DNA from: JAKVKY01 sp964293585
Lineage (GTDB): Bacteria > Bacillota > Negativicutes > Acidaminococcales > Acidaminococcaceae
Assembly (NCBI GenBank): GCA_964293585.1
Contig: CAXYYS010000028.1
Coordinates: 1-24,353 of the forward strand
Length of the DNA: 24,353 bases
Reading direction: 5' to 3'
A program made the position numbers and the translations under genes. Position 1 is the first letter of the stretch. Every line of letters begins with the position of its first letter. Of this stretch, positions 1 to 6,801 are shown piece after piece. The notes below the pieces were generated by a model. It was not told the DNA's origin. It worked only from the letters and a program-made list of their open reading frames with translations, and did no database searches.

Positions 1-54
1 CACATCCATCTGGTTTGTTATTCAGTTTTCAAGGTTCCGTCGCTTCAGGCGACT
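1..54 (-). ncRNA. 5' leader of a probable rRNA operon, continuing past the left edge
   Basis: Read on the minus strand, transcription from the promoter at 60-88 would begin near base 54. The transcript opens with a hairpin, GTCGC-CTGAA-GCGAC (bases 39-53), followed by CCTTGAAAACTGAATAAC. A TTGAAAACTG-like element of this kind is typical of Firmicutes rRNA leaders and spacers. The 16S gene itself would lie outside the window. In Bacillus subtilis lysS is likewise followed by an rRNA operon. That this is a 16S leader rather than another stable RNA is inference. Confidence 0.6.
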
Positions 55-59
55 TTTTT

Positions 60-119
60 ATATTAGCATCATTTTTCTGCCCTGTCAAGAGCTTTTTAAG
101 AAATGAACTAATTTTTTTA
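60..119 (-). promoter_or_regulatory. Strong sigma-70/A promoter of the probable rRNA operon
   Basis: On the minus strand the -35 is TTGACA (83-88), the spacer is 17 nt, and the -10 is TAATAT (60-65). The stretch upstream of the -35 (about 89-119) is very A/T rich with A-tracts and T-tracts, as expected for an UP element. The promoter starts right after the lysS terminator, so the downstream operon is insulated from greA-lysS. Confidence 0.75.
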
Positions 120-120
120 C

Positions 121-161
121 AAAAAAACTCTAAGCCCAAATTTTCATCCGGGCTTAGAGTT
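121..161 (-). terminator. Intrinsic terminator of lysS
   Basis: A perfect 12-bp stem, AACTCTAAGCCC (126-137) with GGGCTTAGAGTT (150-161), has a 12-nt loop. On the minus strand it is followed directly by a run of T (121-127). It lies 9 bases after the lysS stop codon. Confidence 0.93.
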
Positions 162-170
162 AGTAAAACC

Positions 171-1694
171 TTACTTAGCAGCAGGACGCATATGCGGGAA
201 AAATAAAACATCCCTGATAGAAGAAGCTCCGGTAATGAACATTACCAGACGGTCAATACCAATACCTAAACCACCCGTGGGAGGCAGCCCATATTCCAAA
301 GCCTGGACAAAATCTTCGTCCATCATATTAGCTTCTTCATCTCCGGCATTTCTTTCTTCCACTTGTTTCAGGAAACGTTCCCGCTGATCGATAGGATCAT
401 TTAATTCCGTGAATCCGTTACAAATCTCACGTGCATAAATGAACCCTTCAAATCGATCCGTAATGTTGGGATCGGCGACACTACTCTTAGCCAGCGGCGA
501 AATCTCTTTGGGATATTCCGTAATGAAGACCGGCTGAATAAGTTTTTCTTCTACAAACTTATCAAAGAAAGCATTGATAATCTTACCAACACCCCAGGCC
601 GATTCAAATTCTATACCGGCTTCCTTCGCCATCTTCCTGGCAACCTCTATATCAGTAACATTTGTAAAATCTTTGCCAGAATATTTAGCTACAGCTTCCA
701 GCATAGTTAGACGCGGCCATGGAGGCGTCAAATCAATATCTACACCTTCGTACTGAATCTTCATGGTACCCAAAACTTTTTGAGCACATTGGGAAACGAT
801 GGTTTCCGTCAGCTCCATCATATCATTATAATCAGCATAGGCCTGATAAATTTCTACAGAAGTAAATTCCGGATTATGCTTTATGTCAATACCTTCATTC
901 CTGAAAATACGACCCATCTCATAGACTCGTTCCAAACCGCCTACTACCAAACGTTTTAAATTCAATTCGGTAGCTATACGCAGGTATAGTTGCATGTCTA
1001 AGGCATTATGATAGGTAATGAACGGACGGGCGGCAGCACCTCCGGGAATAGTATTTAGTATAGGGGTCTCCACTTCCAAAAAATCCCTGCCGTCCAAAAT
1101 TTCCCGTACGCTCTTGATAACCTTGCTCCGTTTAACGAAAGTCTCCTTAACTTCTGGATTCACGATTAAATCTACATAACGATGGCGATAACGTATTTCC
1201 ACGTCTTTTAAACCATGCCATTTTTCTGGCAACGGCCGCAGAGATTTAGATAAAACATCCAGCTTGCTGACACGAACCGAAATCTCACCGCTATGAGTCT
1301 TGAAAACAGTCCCCTCAGCGCCAACAATATCTCCAATATCTAATAATTTAACAACCGCATAAGACTCTTCACCTAAAACATCTTTTCTTACATATAATTG
1401 CAGTCGACCTGTCTTATCCATCATATCCATGAAACAAGTCTTCCCGTGACCACGGATAGCCATCAAACGACCGCAAACCTTAACCACGGCACCTTCTGCT
1501 TCTAATTTTTCTACCTGAGCATCCACATCCTTGGCATGATGTGTCCACTCAAATTTATGTCCAAAAGGCGCAATGCCCTTGGCAGCCAGTTCATGCATCT
1601 TCTCAATGCGATTCTGCATCTGTTCCGTAATATCTGGTTCAATTGCAGAAACATTTTCCATCTGAGGCTGTACCTGTTGCTTTTCTTCTGCCAT
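171..1694 (-). CDS. lysS: Lysyl-tRNA synthetase, class II
   Basis: This enzyme joins lysine to tRNA(Lys) in the cytoplasm using ATP. The 507-residue protein has the class II layout. An N-terminal OB-fold anticodon-binding domain spans roughly residues 65-150 (VKVCGRLMAIRGHGK). The catalytic domain carries GGAAARPF near 218, motif 2 (YEMGRIFRNEG, about 258-268) and motif 3 (GLGIGIDRLVMF, from about 475). Length matches the bacterial family at about 500 residues. The ATG has an AGGAG Shine-Dalgarno 7 nt upstream. It lies 17 bp after greA, shares its promoter, and ends at a strong terminator. No T-box leader is visible before it. Identification is secure. Confidence 0.97.
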   Translation of the reverse strand: MAEEKQQVQPQMENVSAIEPDITEQMQNRIEKMHELAAKGIAPFGHKFEWTHHAKDVDAQVEKLEAEGAVVKVCGRLMAIRGHGKTCFMDMMDKTGRLQLYVRKDVLGEESYAVVKLLDIGDIVGAEGTVFKTHSGEISVRVSKLDVLSKSLRPLPEKWHGLKDVEIRYRHRYVDLIVNPEVKETFVKRSKVIKSVREILDGRDFLEVETPILNTIPGGAAARPFITYHNALDMQLYLRIATELNLKRLVVGGLERVYEMGRIFRNEGIDIKHNPEFTSVEIYQAYADYNDMMELTETIVSQCAQKVLGTMKIQYEGVDIDLTPPWPRLTMLEAVAKYSGKDFTNVTDIEVARKMAKEAGIEFESAWGVGKIINAFFDKFVEEKLIQPVFITEYPKEISPLAKSSVADPNITDRFEGFIYAREICNGFTELNDPIDQRERFLKQVEERNAGDEEANMMDEDFVQALEYGLPPTGGLGIGIDRLVMFITGASSIRDVLFFPHMRPAAK

Positions 1695-1711
1695 CTTCTA
1701 GCTCCTAATCC

Positions 1712-2200
1712 TTATTTCACTTTGACAATCTTATACTTATGGTCTCCAGAGGGAGTCCGCACGGAAACAACGGAATTAACTTTTTTGCCCAAAATGGCAG
1801 CTCCGATAGGAGACTCATTAGAAATCTTGCCATCAAAAGGATCAGCTTCCGTAGTACCAACCAGCGTATATTCCTGTTGTGCTTCTTCGTCGTCTTCCGG
1901 TTCCATATCTTCAATAATTACTGTAGAACCCAGATTGACTACGCCTTTCTTCTTCTTGCCCTTATCATCAATGATGGTAGCAGTGCTAATCATCTGCTCC
2001 AGTTCCAGAATGCGTCCTTCAATGAATGCCTGTTCATTCTTGGCATCATCATACTCGGAGTTTTCGCTGATATCACCATAAGAAATTGCGACCTTAATAC
2101 GTTCTGAGTTCTGCACACGTTTCACGGTGCGTAATGTTTCCAGTTCAGCTTCCAGTTTTGCAAGACCTTCAGCGGTCAGGATTGTTGCTTTATCAGCCAT
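1712..2200 (-). CDS. greA: Transcription elongation factor GreA
   Basis: GreA enters the RNA polymerase secondary channel and stimulates cleavage of backtracked transcripts. From the ATG at 2200 the protein is 162 residues, against about 158 usually. Residues 1-75 form the antiparallel coiled coil with the acidic tip (DISENSEYDDAK, about 44-55). The rest is the C-terminal FKBP-like domain ending in KYKIVKVK. A TTG/ATG pair lies 18-21 bases further upstream in frame, but GGAGG sits 9 nt before the ATG at 2200 and inside the longer version, so 2200 is preferred. A perfect consensus promoter and a leader hairpin precede the gene; lysS follows in the same operon. Confidence 0.96.
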   Translation of the reverse strand: MADKATILTAEGLAKLEAELETLRTVKRVQNSERIKVAISYGDISENSEYDDAKNEQAFIEGRILELEQMISTATIIDDKGKKKKGVVNLGSTVIIEDMEPEDDEEAQQEYTLVGTTEADPFDGKISNESPIGAAILGKKVNSVVSVRTPSGDHKYKIVKVK

Positions 2201-2238
2201 ACTTCCATTCCTCCACATCAAACTAAATAATAGAAATA

Positions 2239-2262
2239 GTGTCAGGCGACCTCGTCTGACAC
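2239..2262 (-). terminator. Hairpin in the greA 5' leader, possible attenuator
   Basis: A near-perfect inverted repeat starts GTGTCAG on one side and ends CTGACAC on the other, with 10-11 pairs and a tight loop. It lies between the greA promoter and the greA ribosome binding site. On the minus strand it is followed by TATTTCTATTATTT, a broken U-rich tail, so termination there would be partial. It could also stop read-through from the upstream operon. Confidence 0.5.
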
Positions 2263-2287
2263 CGGTAATAAGATACTATACTAAGTT

Positions 2288-2316
2288 ATTATAATTTTTT
2301 ACACTCAGCTTGTCAA
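2288..2316 (-). promoter_or_regulatory. Consensus sigma-70/A promoter of greA-lysS
   Basis: On the minus strand TTGACA (2311-2316), a 17-nt spacer and TATAAT (2288-2293) match the consensus at all twelve positions. The predicted start near 2281 gives a leader of about 80 nt that contains the hairpin at 2239-2262. Confidence 0.9.
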
Positions 2317-2368
2317 CTTTTTTATACCAAACACTTTCGCCAAGCAATGTCAAAATATAATCCGTTGC

Positions 2369-3289
2369 TCATAAATCGATACAGGAGTAGCGGACCGACA
2401 TCTTTTGTAAAATTTGGGCATACTCCTCGGCTTGTAACGGTTCTCTGGCGCCCTGCATGGCCACCAGTACTGCCTCCAGCATATTCGTACCAAAACTACG
2501 TCCAGCAAGGCAGGGCGTGGTCGTAATTACCTTCGTAATCCCGGCAGTTTTTAAGAATTGCAAATCTTCTGCAGTCACCGTGTTAGTGATGATGATTTTT
2601 CCAGGCAGCTTATCCGGCATAAAACGGCGTATAAAATGGAAATCCCCGGCAATGATATCACTACTTGTGAAATACTCTGGAAAACGTTGCTGCCTTGTTT
2701 GTTGCTGCTTTCCTAAAGGATAAAACCAACGTACCGGCAGACGAGAGATAAATGGGACCAGAAGCCGCGCCCAAAAATCAATCTGCTGCAAAGAATGCAA
2801 AGGAAGATTAAGATTTAGGCCGTAGAGAATATCACCGCAAATTAAATGACAACCTTGTGTCGCTAATGCCTGTGCCATGCCGAAACGATCCACGGCACAG
2901 ACCATCAAGACCTGCTTATCTTTAAAATTAACGGTCTGTGCTGCTGCCAAGTCTAGAATGACATGCCTTTCCCAACTGTTTTTGAGACCACTGCCATCAA
3001 CCACCGGTGTGTGCCGCACACTGCTGATTAGGCGGAACGACTCTTTCAAAAGATATCTTTTATTACCCGCAAACAGATATAAATCAGTACCACCCAGGCC
3101 AAAGGCATCGACCTTGCCATCAAAGGCTCGAAAGAGAGCCTCGGCCTGCTGCAAATCTCCGTCAGTTCCCCGACGTTCCAGAACAAACTTATAATTACCC
3201 AGGGTTAATGTTCTTATTGCATCCCTGGTCGAAGAGCCCAAACTGATGCTCATAACTTTTTTGATAATTAAGTTCGCATGCTCTGTCAT
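2369..3289 (-). CDS. Conserved protein of unknown function downstream of dusB
   Basis: I do not recognise a proven function. From the ATG at 3289 the protein is 306 residues. It opens with a glycine- and serine-rich segment (VMSISLGSSTRD), continues with a stretch around DAFGLGGTDLYLF and VVDGSGLKNSWERH, and ends with TTTPCLAGRSFGTNMLEA. From memory, similar Firmicutes proteins carry the automatic label 'quinate 5-dehydrogenase'; I see no Rossmann GxGxxG motif that would support it. No signal peptide or convincing membrane segment is visible. The ATG overlaps the dusB stop (TGATG) and has GAGG about 10 nt upstream, so it is probably translationally coupled. A TTG two codons earlier is less likely. 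Confidence 0.85.
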   Translation of the reverse strand: MTEHANLIIKKVMSISLGSSTRDAIRTLTLGNYKFVLERRGTDGDLQQAEALFRAFDGKVDAFGLGGTDLYLFAGNKRYLLKESFRLISSVRHTPVVDGSGLKNSWERHVILDLAAAQTVNFKDKQVLMVCAVDRFGMAQALATQGCHLICGDILYGLNLNLPLHSLQQIDFWARLLVPFISRLPVRWFYPLGKQQQTRQQRFPEYFTSSDIIAGDFHFIRRFMPDKLPGKIIITNTVTAEDLQFLKTAGITKVITTTPCLAGRSFGTNMLEAVLVAMQGAREPLQAEEYAQILQKMSVRYSCIDL

Positions 3290-4284
3290 CAACAAACATC
3301 CTCATCCGCAAATTGCAATGAGGCCCCTAAAAAAATTGCGTATTCCCGCAATGCCTGATCTAAATCCTGTAAAGAATTGATAAAAAAGAACCGGCTCCTA
3401 TAAGCTGCTGCCCGTGGCAGTCCCTTGATATAAGCAGCCGCATGGGTACGCATTTCCTTAATTCCTATATTTTCACCTTTAAACCTGCAGAGCATGGCTG
3501 CATGCCGGCGCATCATCAGGAATCGTTCCGTTACCGTAACTTCTGGCACAACCTGTCCCGCTAATGCGGCCTGCAACTGGGTAAATATCCAGGGATTTCC
3601 ATCTGCACCGCGTCCAATCATCAACCCGTCACAACCAGTTTCTTTCAACATTCTTAGACCATCCCGGGCTGTAAAAATATCTCCGTTACCCAGGACTGGA
3701 ATATGCACTGCCTGTTTTACGGCCTTAATCAAAGACCAGTCTGCCTTACCACCATAAAATTGCATCCTGGTCCTGGCATGTACAGCCACAGCAGCTACTC
3801 CGGCCTTTTCAGCCAGTTGAGCCATCTGCACCACATTGATATGATCTTCATCCCAGCCAGCACGCATCTTCACCGTAACTGGAATCGAAACTGCCTCTAC
3901 CATCCTTGACAGGATATCGTAAGCAAGATCCGGCTTCAGCATCAGAGCCGATCCTTCCCCGTTGCCAACGACTTTGGCTACCGGACAACCCATATTAAAG
4001 TCTATAAAATCTGCGCCAGCTGCCATAGCTACCTTGGCTGCTGTCGCAAGTTCCGCTGGCACAGAACCAAACAATTGCAAAGCTGTAGGACGTTCTTCCG
4101 GTGCAATAGCCAACATCTGTAATGTTTTACTATTATGGTATAAGATACCTTTGGCGCTAACCATCTCCGAAACGGTATAGTCACACCCCTGCTCCCTGCA
4201 CAAAACACGGAATGGTAAATCCGTTACCCCTGCCATGGGCGCCAGGATTAACGGCGTGTTAAATTCACGCTTTCCAATAAACAT
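3289..4284 (-). CDS. dusB: tRNA-dihydrouridine synthase, DusB type
   Basis: This FMN enzyme reduces specific uridines of tRNA to dihydrouridine. The 331-residue protein is a TIM barrel with LAPMAGVTDLPFR near residues 14-26, the catalytic cysteine in FNMGCPV (Cys100), VKMRAGWD, VHARTR, and GNGDI followed by GLMIGRG, which bind FMN phosphate. The C-terminal helical domain includes AAAYIKGLPRAAAYR. Length fits the family (about 320-335). The ATG has AGAGG 6 nt upstream. It follows the coaX terminator at 4301-4323 and has no clear promoter of its own. In Bacillus subtilis dusB also lies just before lysS. The family is secure; the DusB subtype is likely. Confidence 0.95.
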   Translation of the reverse strand: MFIGKREFNTPLILAPMAGVTDLPFRVLCREQGCDYTVSEMVSAKGILYHNSKTLQMLAIAPEERPTALQLFGSVPAELATAAKVAMAAGADFIDFNMGCPVAKVVGNGEGSALMLKPDLAYDILSRMVEAVSIPVTVKMRAGWDEDHINVVQMAQLAEKAGVAAVAVHARTRMQFYGGKADWSLIKAVKQAVHIPVLGNGDIFTARDGLRMLKETGCDGLMIGRGADGNPWIFTQLQAALAGQVVPEVTVTERFLMMRRHAAMLCRFKGENIGIKEMRTHAAAYIKGLPRAAAYRSRFFFINSLQDLDQALREYAIFLGASLQFADEDVC

Positions 4285-4295
4285 AACAACCTCTC

Positions 4296-4323
4296 ACAAA
4301 GAAAGCCCGCTGAGCGGGCTTTC
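4296..4323 (-). terminator. Intrinsic terminator after coaX, internal to the operon
   Basis: A GC-rich inverted repeat, GAAAGCCCGCT paired with AGCGGGCTTTC (4301-4323), is followed on the minus strand by TTTGTG. It lies between coaX and dusB, and no obvious promoter follows, so dusB and the next gene probably depend on read-through. Confidence 0.8.
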
Positions 4324-4340
4324 AGATTTAAACGATACAC

Positions 4341-5117
4341 TTACTTTTTATTTTTTTCGTAAATCAGGCGCAAGCCCTCCAATGTTAGGAATGGCTCCAC
4401 AATATCAATAGACTTAGTTCCTGCTGCCATGGTGTTAGCAAAACCACCGGTAGCGATGACTAAGCCATCCCCGCCTAACTCATCTTTAAAATGCTTAATT
4501 AGTCCTTCAATTAAGCCAAAGTAACCATACATGATGCCTGCACGCATTGCGCTAACCGTATTGGTACAAATAGCCTTCTTAGGAGGCAACAGTTCAATAC
4601 GCGGCAACTTGGCTGTCCTTTGGAACAGCGCTTCTGCCGAAATACCAATGCCCGGCACAATAGCTCCGCCTAGATAAACACCTGTAGGCAACAATGCACA
4701 GAAGGTAGTGGCTGTACCAAAATCAATAATAATCATGGGTTTGCCCTTAGAAGCGTGTTCTTCGTAAGCGGCTACAGCATTTACAATCCTGTCTGCGCCA
4801 ATCTCCTTGGGATTTTCATAGCGGAGGGACAAGCCAATCTTGAGACCCTGTCCTACAACCATTGGTTTCATTCCAAAGTAACGTTCACACATATGGCACA
4901 AAGGTACTAATACAGGGGGAACTACACTTGAGATAATGATGGCTTTAATTCCATCCATAGGAATCTTGCTGTACGCAAACATACTTCCTAACATGATGCC
5001 GAACTCATCCGCCGTCTTGGACCGGTCCGTAGAAAAACGCCAGTTGACTAAAAGTTTTTTACCATCATAAACACCAGCTACGACATTGGTGTTACCTACA
5101 TCAATTACTAAAAGCAT
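4341..5117 (-). CDS. coaX: Type III pantothenate kinase
   Basis: CoaX phosphorylates pantothenate, the first step of coenzyme A synthesis. Type III enzymes need a monovalent cation and resist feedback by CoA. The 258-residue protein shows the ASKHA-fold motifs DVGNTN (residues 6-11), GADRIVN (107-113) and DFGTATTF (132-139), followed by GGAIVPGIG. Length matches the family (about 255-260). The ATG is preceded by a strong GGAGG. It lies 23 bp after bioY in the birA operon and is followed by a terminator. In Bacillus subtilis coaX follows ftsH directly; here birA-bioY is inserted between them. Confidence 0.96.
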   Translation of the reverse strand: MLLVIDVGNTNVVAGVYDGKKLLVNWRFSTDRSKTADEFGIMLGSMFAYSKIPMDGIKAIIISSVVPPVLVPLCHMCERYFGMKPMVVGQGLKIGLSLRYENPKEIGADRIVNAVAAYEEHASKGKPMIIIDFGTATTFCALLPTGVYLGGAIVPGIGISAEALFQRTAKLPRIELLPPKKAICTNTVSAMRAGIMYGYFGLIEGLIKHFKDELGGDGLVIATGGFANTMAAGTKSIDIVEPFLTLEGLRLIYEKNKK

Positions 5118-5140
5118 ACAAACCTCCGGGAGTTAAATTA

Positions 5141-5713
5141 CTATTTTGTTAGCAATCCCGCCATCAGTAAAGCACTCCTGACTTTTACACCGATGAAAGC
5201 AGCGAGAACCGCTTTTATTATATCAAATGGTAGAAAAGGTGCAACTGCCAAAATAAAACCTTTACCCCAAGTCATAGGTTTATGAAGAAAATAAGCAAAG
5301 CTCAGCTTAAAACCAATCAGTCCCAGGATATAGCAGATGATTACCGCTAGAATCATGGCTCCTGCCATATACCAGACACTATTATTCGTATTCCTTTCTG
5401 TACAATAACCTACCAGCCATGCCATCACCACAAAGGAAATTAAGAATCCAGAAGTCGGACCCACTAGCATCACGGCACCGCCCTGCCCCTGATTGAAGAC
5501 AGGCAGTCCAGCACAACCCAGGATAATCCAAGCGATAATACTTAAGGGACCGAGACGTGAACCAAGTAGAATGCCGGCTAACAAGACTACGAAAGTCTGT
5601 AAGGTAATGGGCACCGGGCCTATAGGTATTACGATATATGAACTAATGACCATGAGTGCGACGAACAACCCCATCAACATAATATTTCTGGTACTAAGAG
5701 TTTCCTGCTTCAT
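5141..5713 (-). CDS. bioY: Biotin transporter substrate-binding subunit BioY
   Basis: BioY is the membrane S component that captures biotin for uptake, usually with an ECF energy-coupling module. The 190-residue protein has about six hydrophobic segments. It shows the BioY signatures PIGPVPITLQTFVVLLAG (about residues 30-47), LGPLSIIAWIILGCAGLPVF, and GPTSGFLISF. Length is typical. Its ATG overlaps the birA stop by four bases (ATGA), so it is translationally coupled and under the BirA-type operator. No ECF ATPase or T component is in the window, so those must be elsewhere, or BioY works alone. No biotin synthesis gene is nearby, which fits reliance on imported biotin (inference). Confidence 0.96.
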   Translation of the reverse strand: MKQETLSTRNIMLMGLFVALMVISSYIVIPIGPVPITLQTFVVLLAGILLGSRLGPLSIIAWIILGCAGLPVFNQGQGGAVMLVGPTSGFLISFVVMAWLVGYCTERNTNNSVWYMAGAMILAVIICYILGLIGFKLSFAYFLHKPMTWGKGFILAVAPFLPFDIIKAVLAAFIGVKVRSALLMAGLLTK

Positions 5714-6708
5714 TGATAACGTTTCCCCTTTGCATTAGCCGGCCGGATTGAGACATCGCCGGCGATAACCTTCTCAATAGAACCATCTTTCTTCTGTACG
5801 ACCAACAGACCTTCCGGATCGATATCTATGGCTTTGCCGTAATAGATATCTCCCAGGGAAATAACTTTAACTTCCTGGCCCAGAGTATTATTATACTTGC
5901 GCCATTCCTTAAAAATCGGCCCAAAACCTTCTTTCAGAACGGTCTCGTACAAATCTTCCAGATTTTTTAAATAGTCGGCCAAAATATCGATTCTGCGTAC
6001 TGGTTCTTTAGCAACGTCTGCCACAGAAATTGCGAGTTCTTGTAATTCTTCCGGAATCATTTCCCGAGGTACATTCACATTAATGCCGGTACCTATGACG
6101 ATATAGTTGACCTTGCCAAATTCTGCATTCATCTCCGTCAGGATCCCTACCATCTTTTTACCATCAAGCAGAATATCGTTAGGCCACTTGATGGAGGCCT
6201 TGACACCCTTGTATTTATTCACAGCCTTTACCACGGCGATAGCCGCCATGAGTGTACATTTCGGTGCTTCTTGTGGCAAGAAGGGAGGTTTTAACACCAC
6301 CGAGACCCAGACGCCATGACCATAAGGAGAGAACCATCCCCTGGATAACCGTCCTTTACCGCTGACCTGTTCCTCAGCAATGGCCACCAGACCGTCGGCG
6401 CAGCCTTCGTTAGCTGCTTTCTTGGCCAACTCATTCGTAGAATTAATGGTTTCACAATATCGGATATTGCGTCCCAACCATTTTGTCTGGAGCGCCGCCT
6501 CTATTTCCTCCGGACTTAGTTTATCAGGCGTCCCTCTCAAGATATAGCCCTTCTTCGGCACTGATTCAATATCATAACCTTCGGCCTTTAAGGCTTGGAT
6601 ATGTTTCCAGATAGCAGTCCTGGAAACACCAAACTGATTGGAGATATCTTCGCCGGATACCGGCTGTTGCATATTTTTTCGTAAGAGCTCTAAAATTTGC
6701 TTTCGCAT
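5710..6708 (-). CDS. birA: Bifunctional biotin-protein ligase / biotin operon repressor BirA
   Basis: BirA activates biotin to biotinyl-AMP and attaches it to carboxylase carrier domains. Class II enzymes also bind DNA when loaded. The 332-residue protein has an N-terminal winged helix (SGEDISNQFGVSRTAIWKHI, residues 18-37), the biotin/ATP loop SGKGRLSRGW (116-125) and KWPNDIL (174-180). A C-terminal SH3-like domain lies at about 275-325. The DNA-binding domain makes it class II and so a likely repressor. Its promoter carries a BirA-like dyad (6723-6754), and bioY overlaps its 3' end, giving an autoregulated ligase-transporter unit. The start has GGAGG 7 nt upstream. Confidence 0.96.
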   Translation of the reverse strand: MRKQILELLRKNMQQPVSGEDISNQFGVSRTAIWKHIQALKAEGYDIESVPKKGYILRGTPDKLSPEEIEAALQTKWLGRNIRYCETINSTNELAKKAANEGCADGLVAIAEEQVSGKGRLSRGWFSPYGHGVWVSVVLKPPFLPQEAPKCTLMAAIAVVKAVNKYKGVKASIKWPNDILLDGKKMVGILTEMNAEFGKVNYIVIGTGINVNVPREMIPEELQELAISVADVAKEPVRRIDILADYLKNLEDLYETVLKEGFGPIFKEWRKYNNTLGQEVKVISLGDIYYGKAIDIDPEGLLVVQKKDGSIEKVIAGDVSIRPANAKGKRYQ

Positions 6709-6722
6709 ATCTATCCCTCCAA

Positions 6723-6754
6723 ATGTTACCCCTAGATTAGCACCTGGTTAACTT
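6723..6754 (-). promoter_or_regulatory. Probable BirA operator
   Basis: Two inverted half-sites are separated by 14 bases: on the plus strand ATGTTACCC (6723-6731) and GGTTAACTT (6746-6754). The known BirA site has half-sites like TTGTTAACC or TTGTAAACC separated by about 14-16 bases. The dyad covers the -10 and most of the spacer of the birA promoter, so bound BirA would block transcription. Confidence 0.7.
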
Positions 6755-6762
6755 TAAGTCAA
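6734..6762 (-). promoter_or_regulatory. Promoter of the birA-bioY-coaX operon
   Basis: On the minus strand TTGACT (6757-6762), a 17-nt spacer and TAATCT (6734-6739) match the sigma-70/A consensus at 5 of 6 positions each. It starts immediately after the ftsH terminator. Confidence 0.8.
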
Positions 6763-6763
6763 G

Positions 6764-6790
6764 AAAAAACTCCCGTGACGAGCGGGAGTT
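6764..6790 (-). terminator. Intrinsic terminator of ftsH
   Basis: An 8-bp stem, AACTCCCG (6768-6775) with CGGGAGTT (6783-6790), has a 7-nt loop. On the minus strand it is followed by a T run (6764-6769). It lies 11 bases after the ftsH stop codon. Confidence 0.92.
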
Positions 6791-6801
6791 AAAAATTAAA
6801 C

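Noticed and set aside
39..60. Hairpin GTCGC/GCGAC followed by TTTTTTAT on the plus strand, looking like a plus-strand terminator
   Set aside because: No plus-strand gene ends here. The T run is the spacer between the -10 and start of the minus-strand promoter, and the hairpin is better explained as the start of the minus-strand transcript.
1536..2081. 181-codon plus-strand open frame across lysS and greA
   Set aside because: It is antisense to two well-identified genes, lacks a ribosome binding site, and has a composition typical of a shadow frame.
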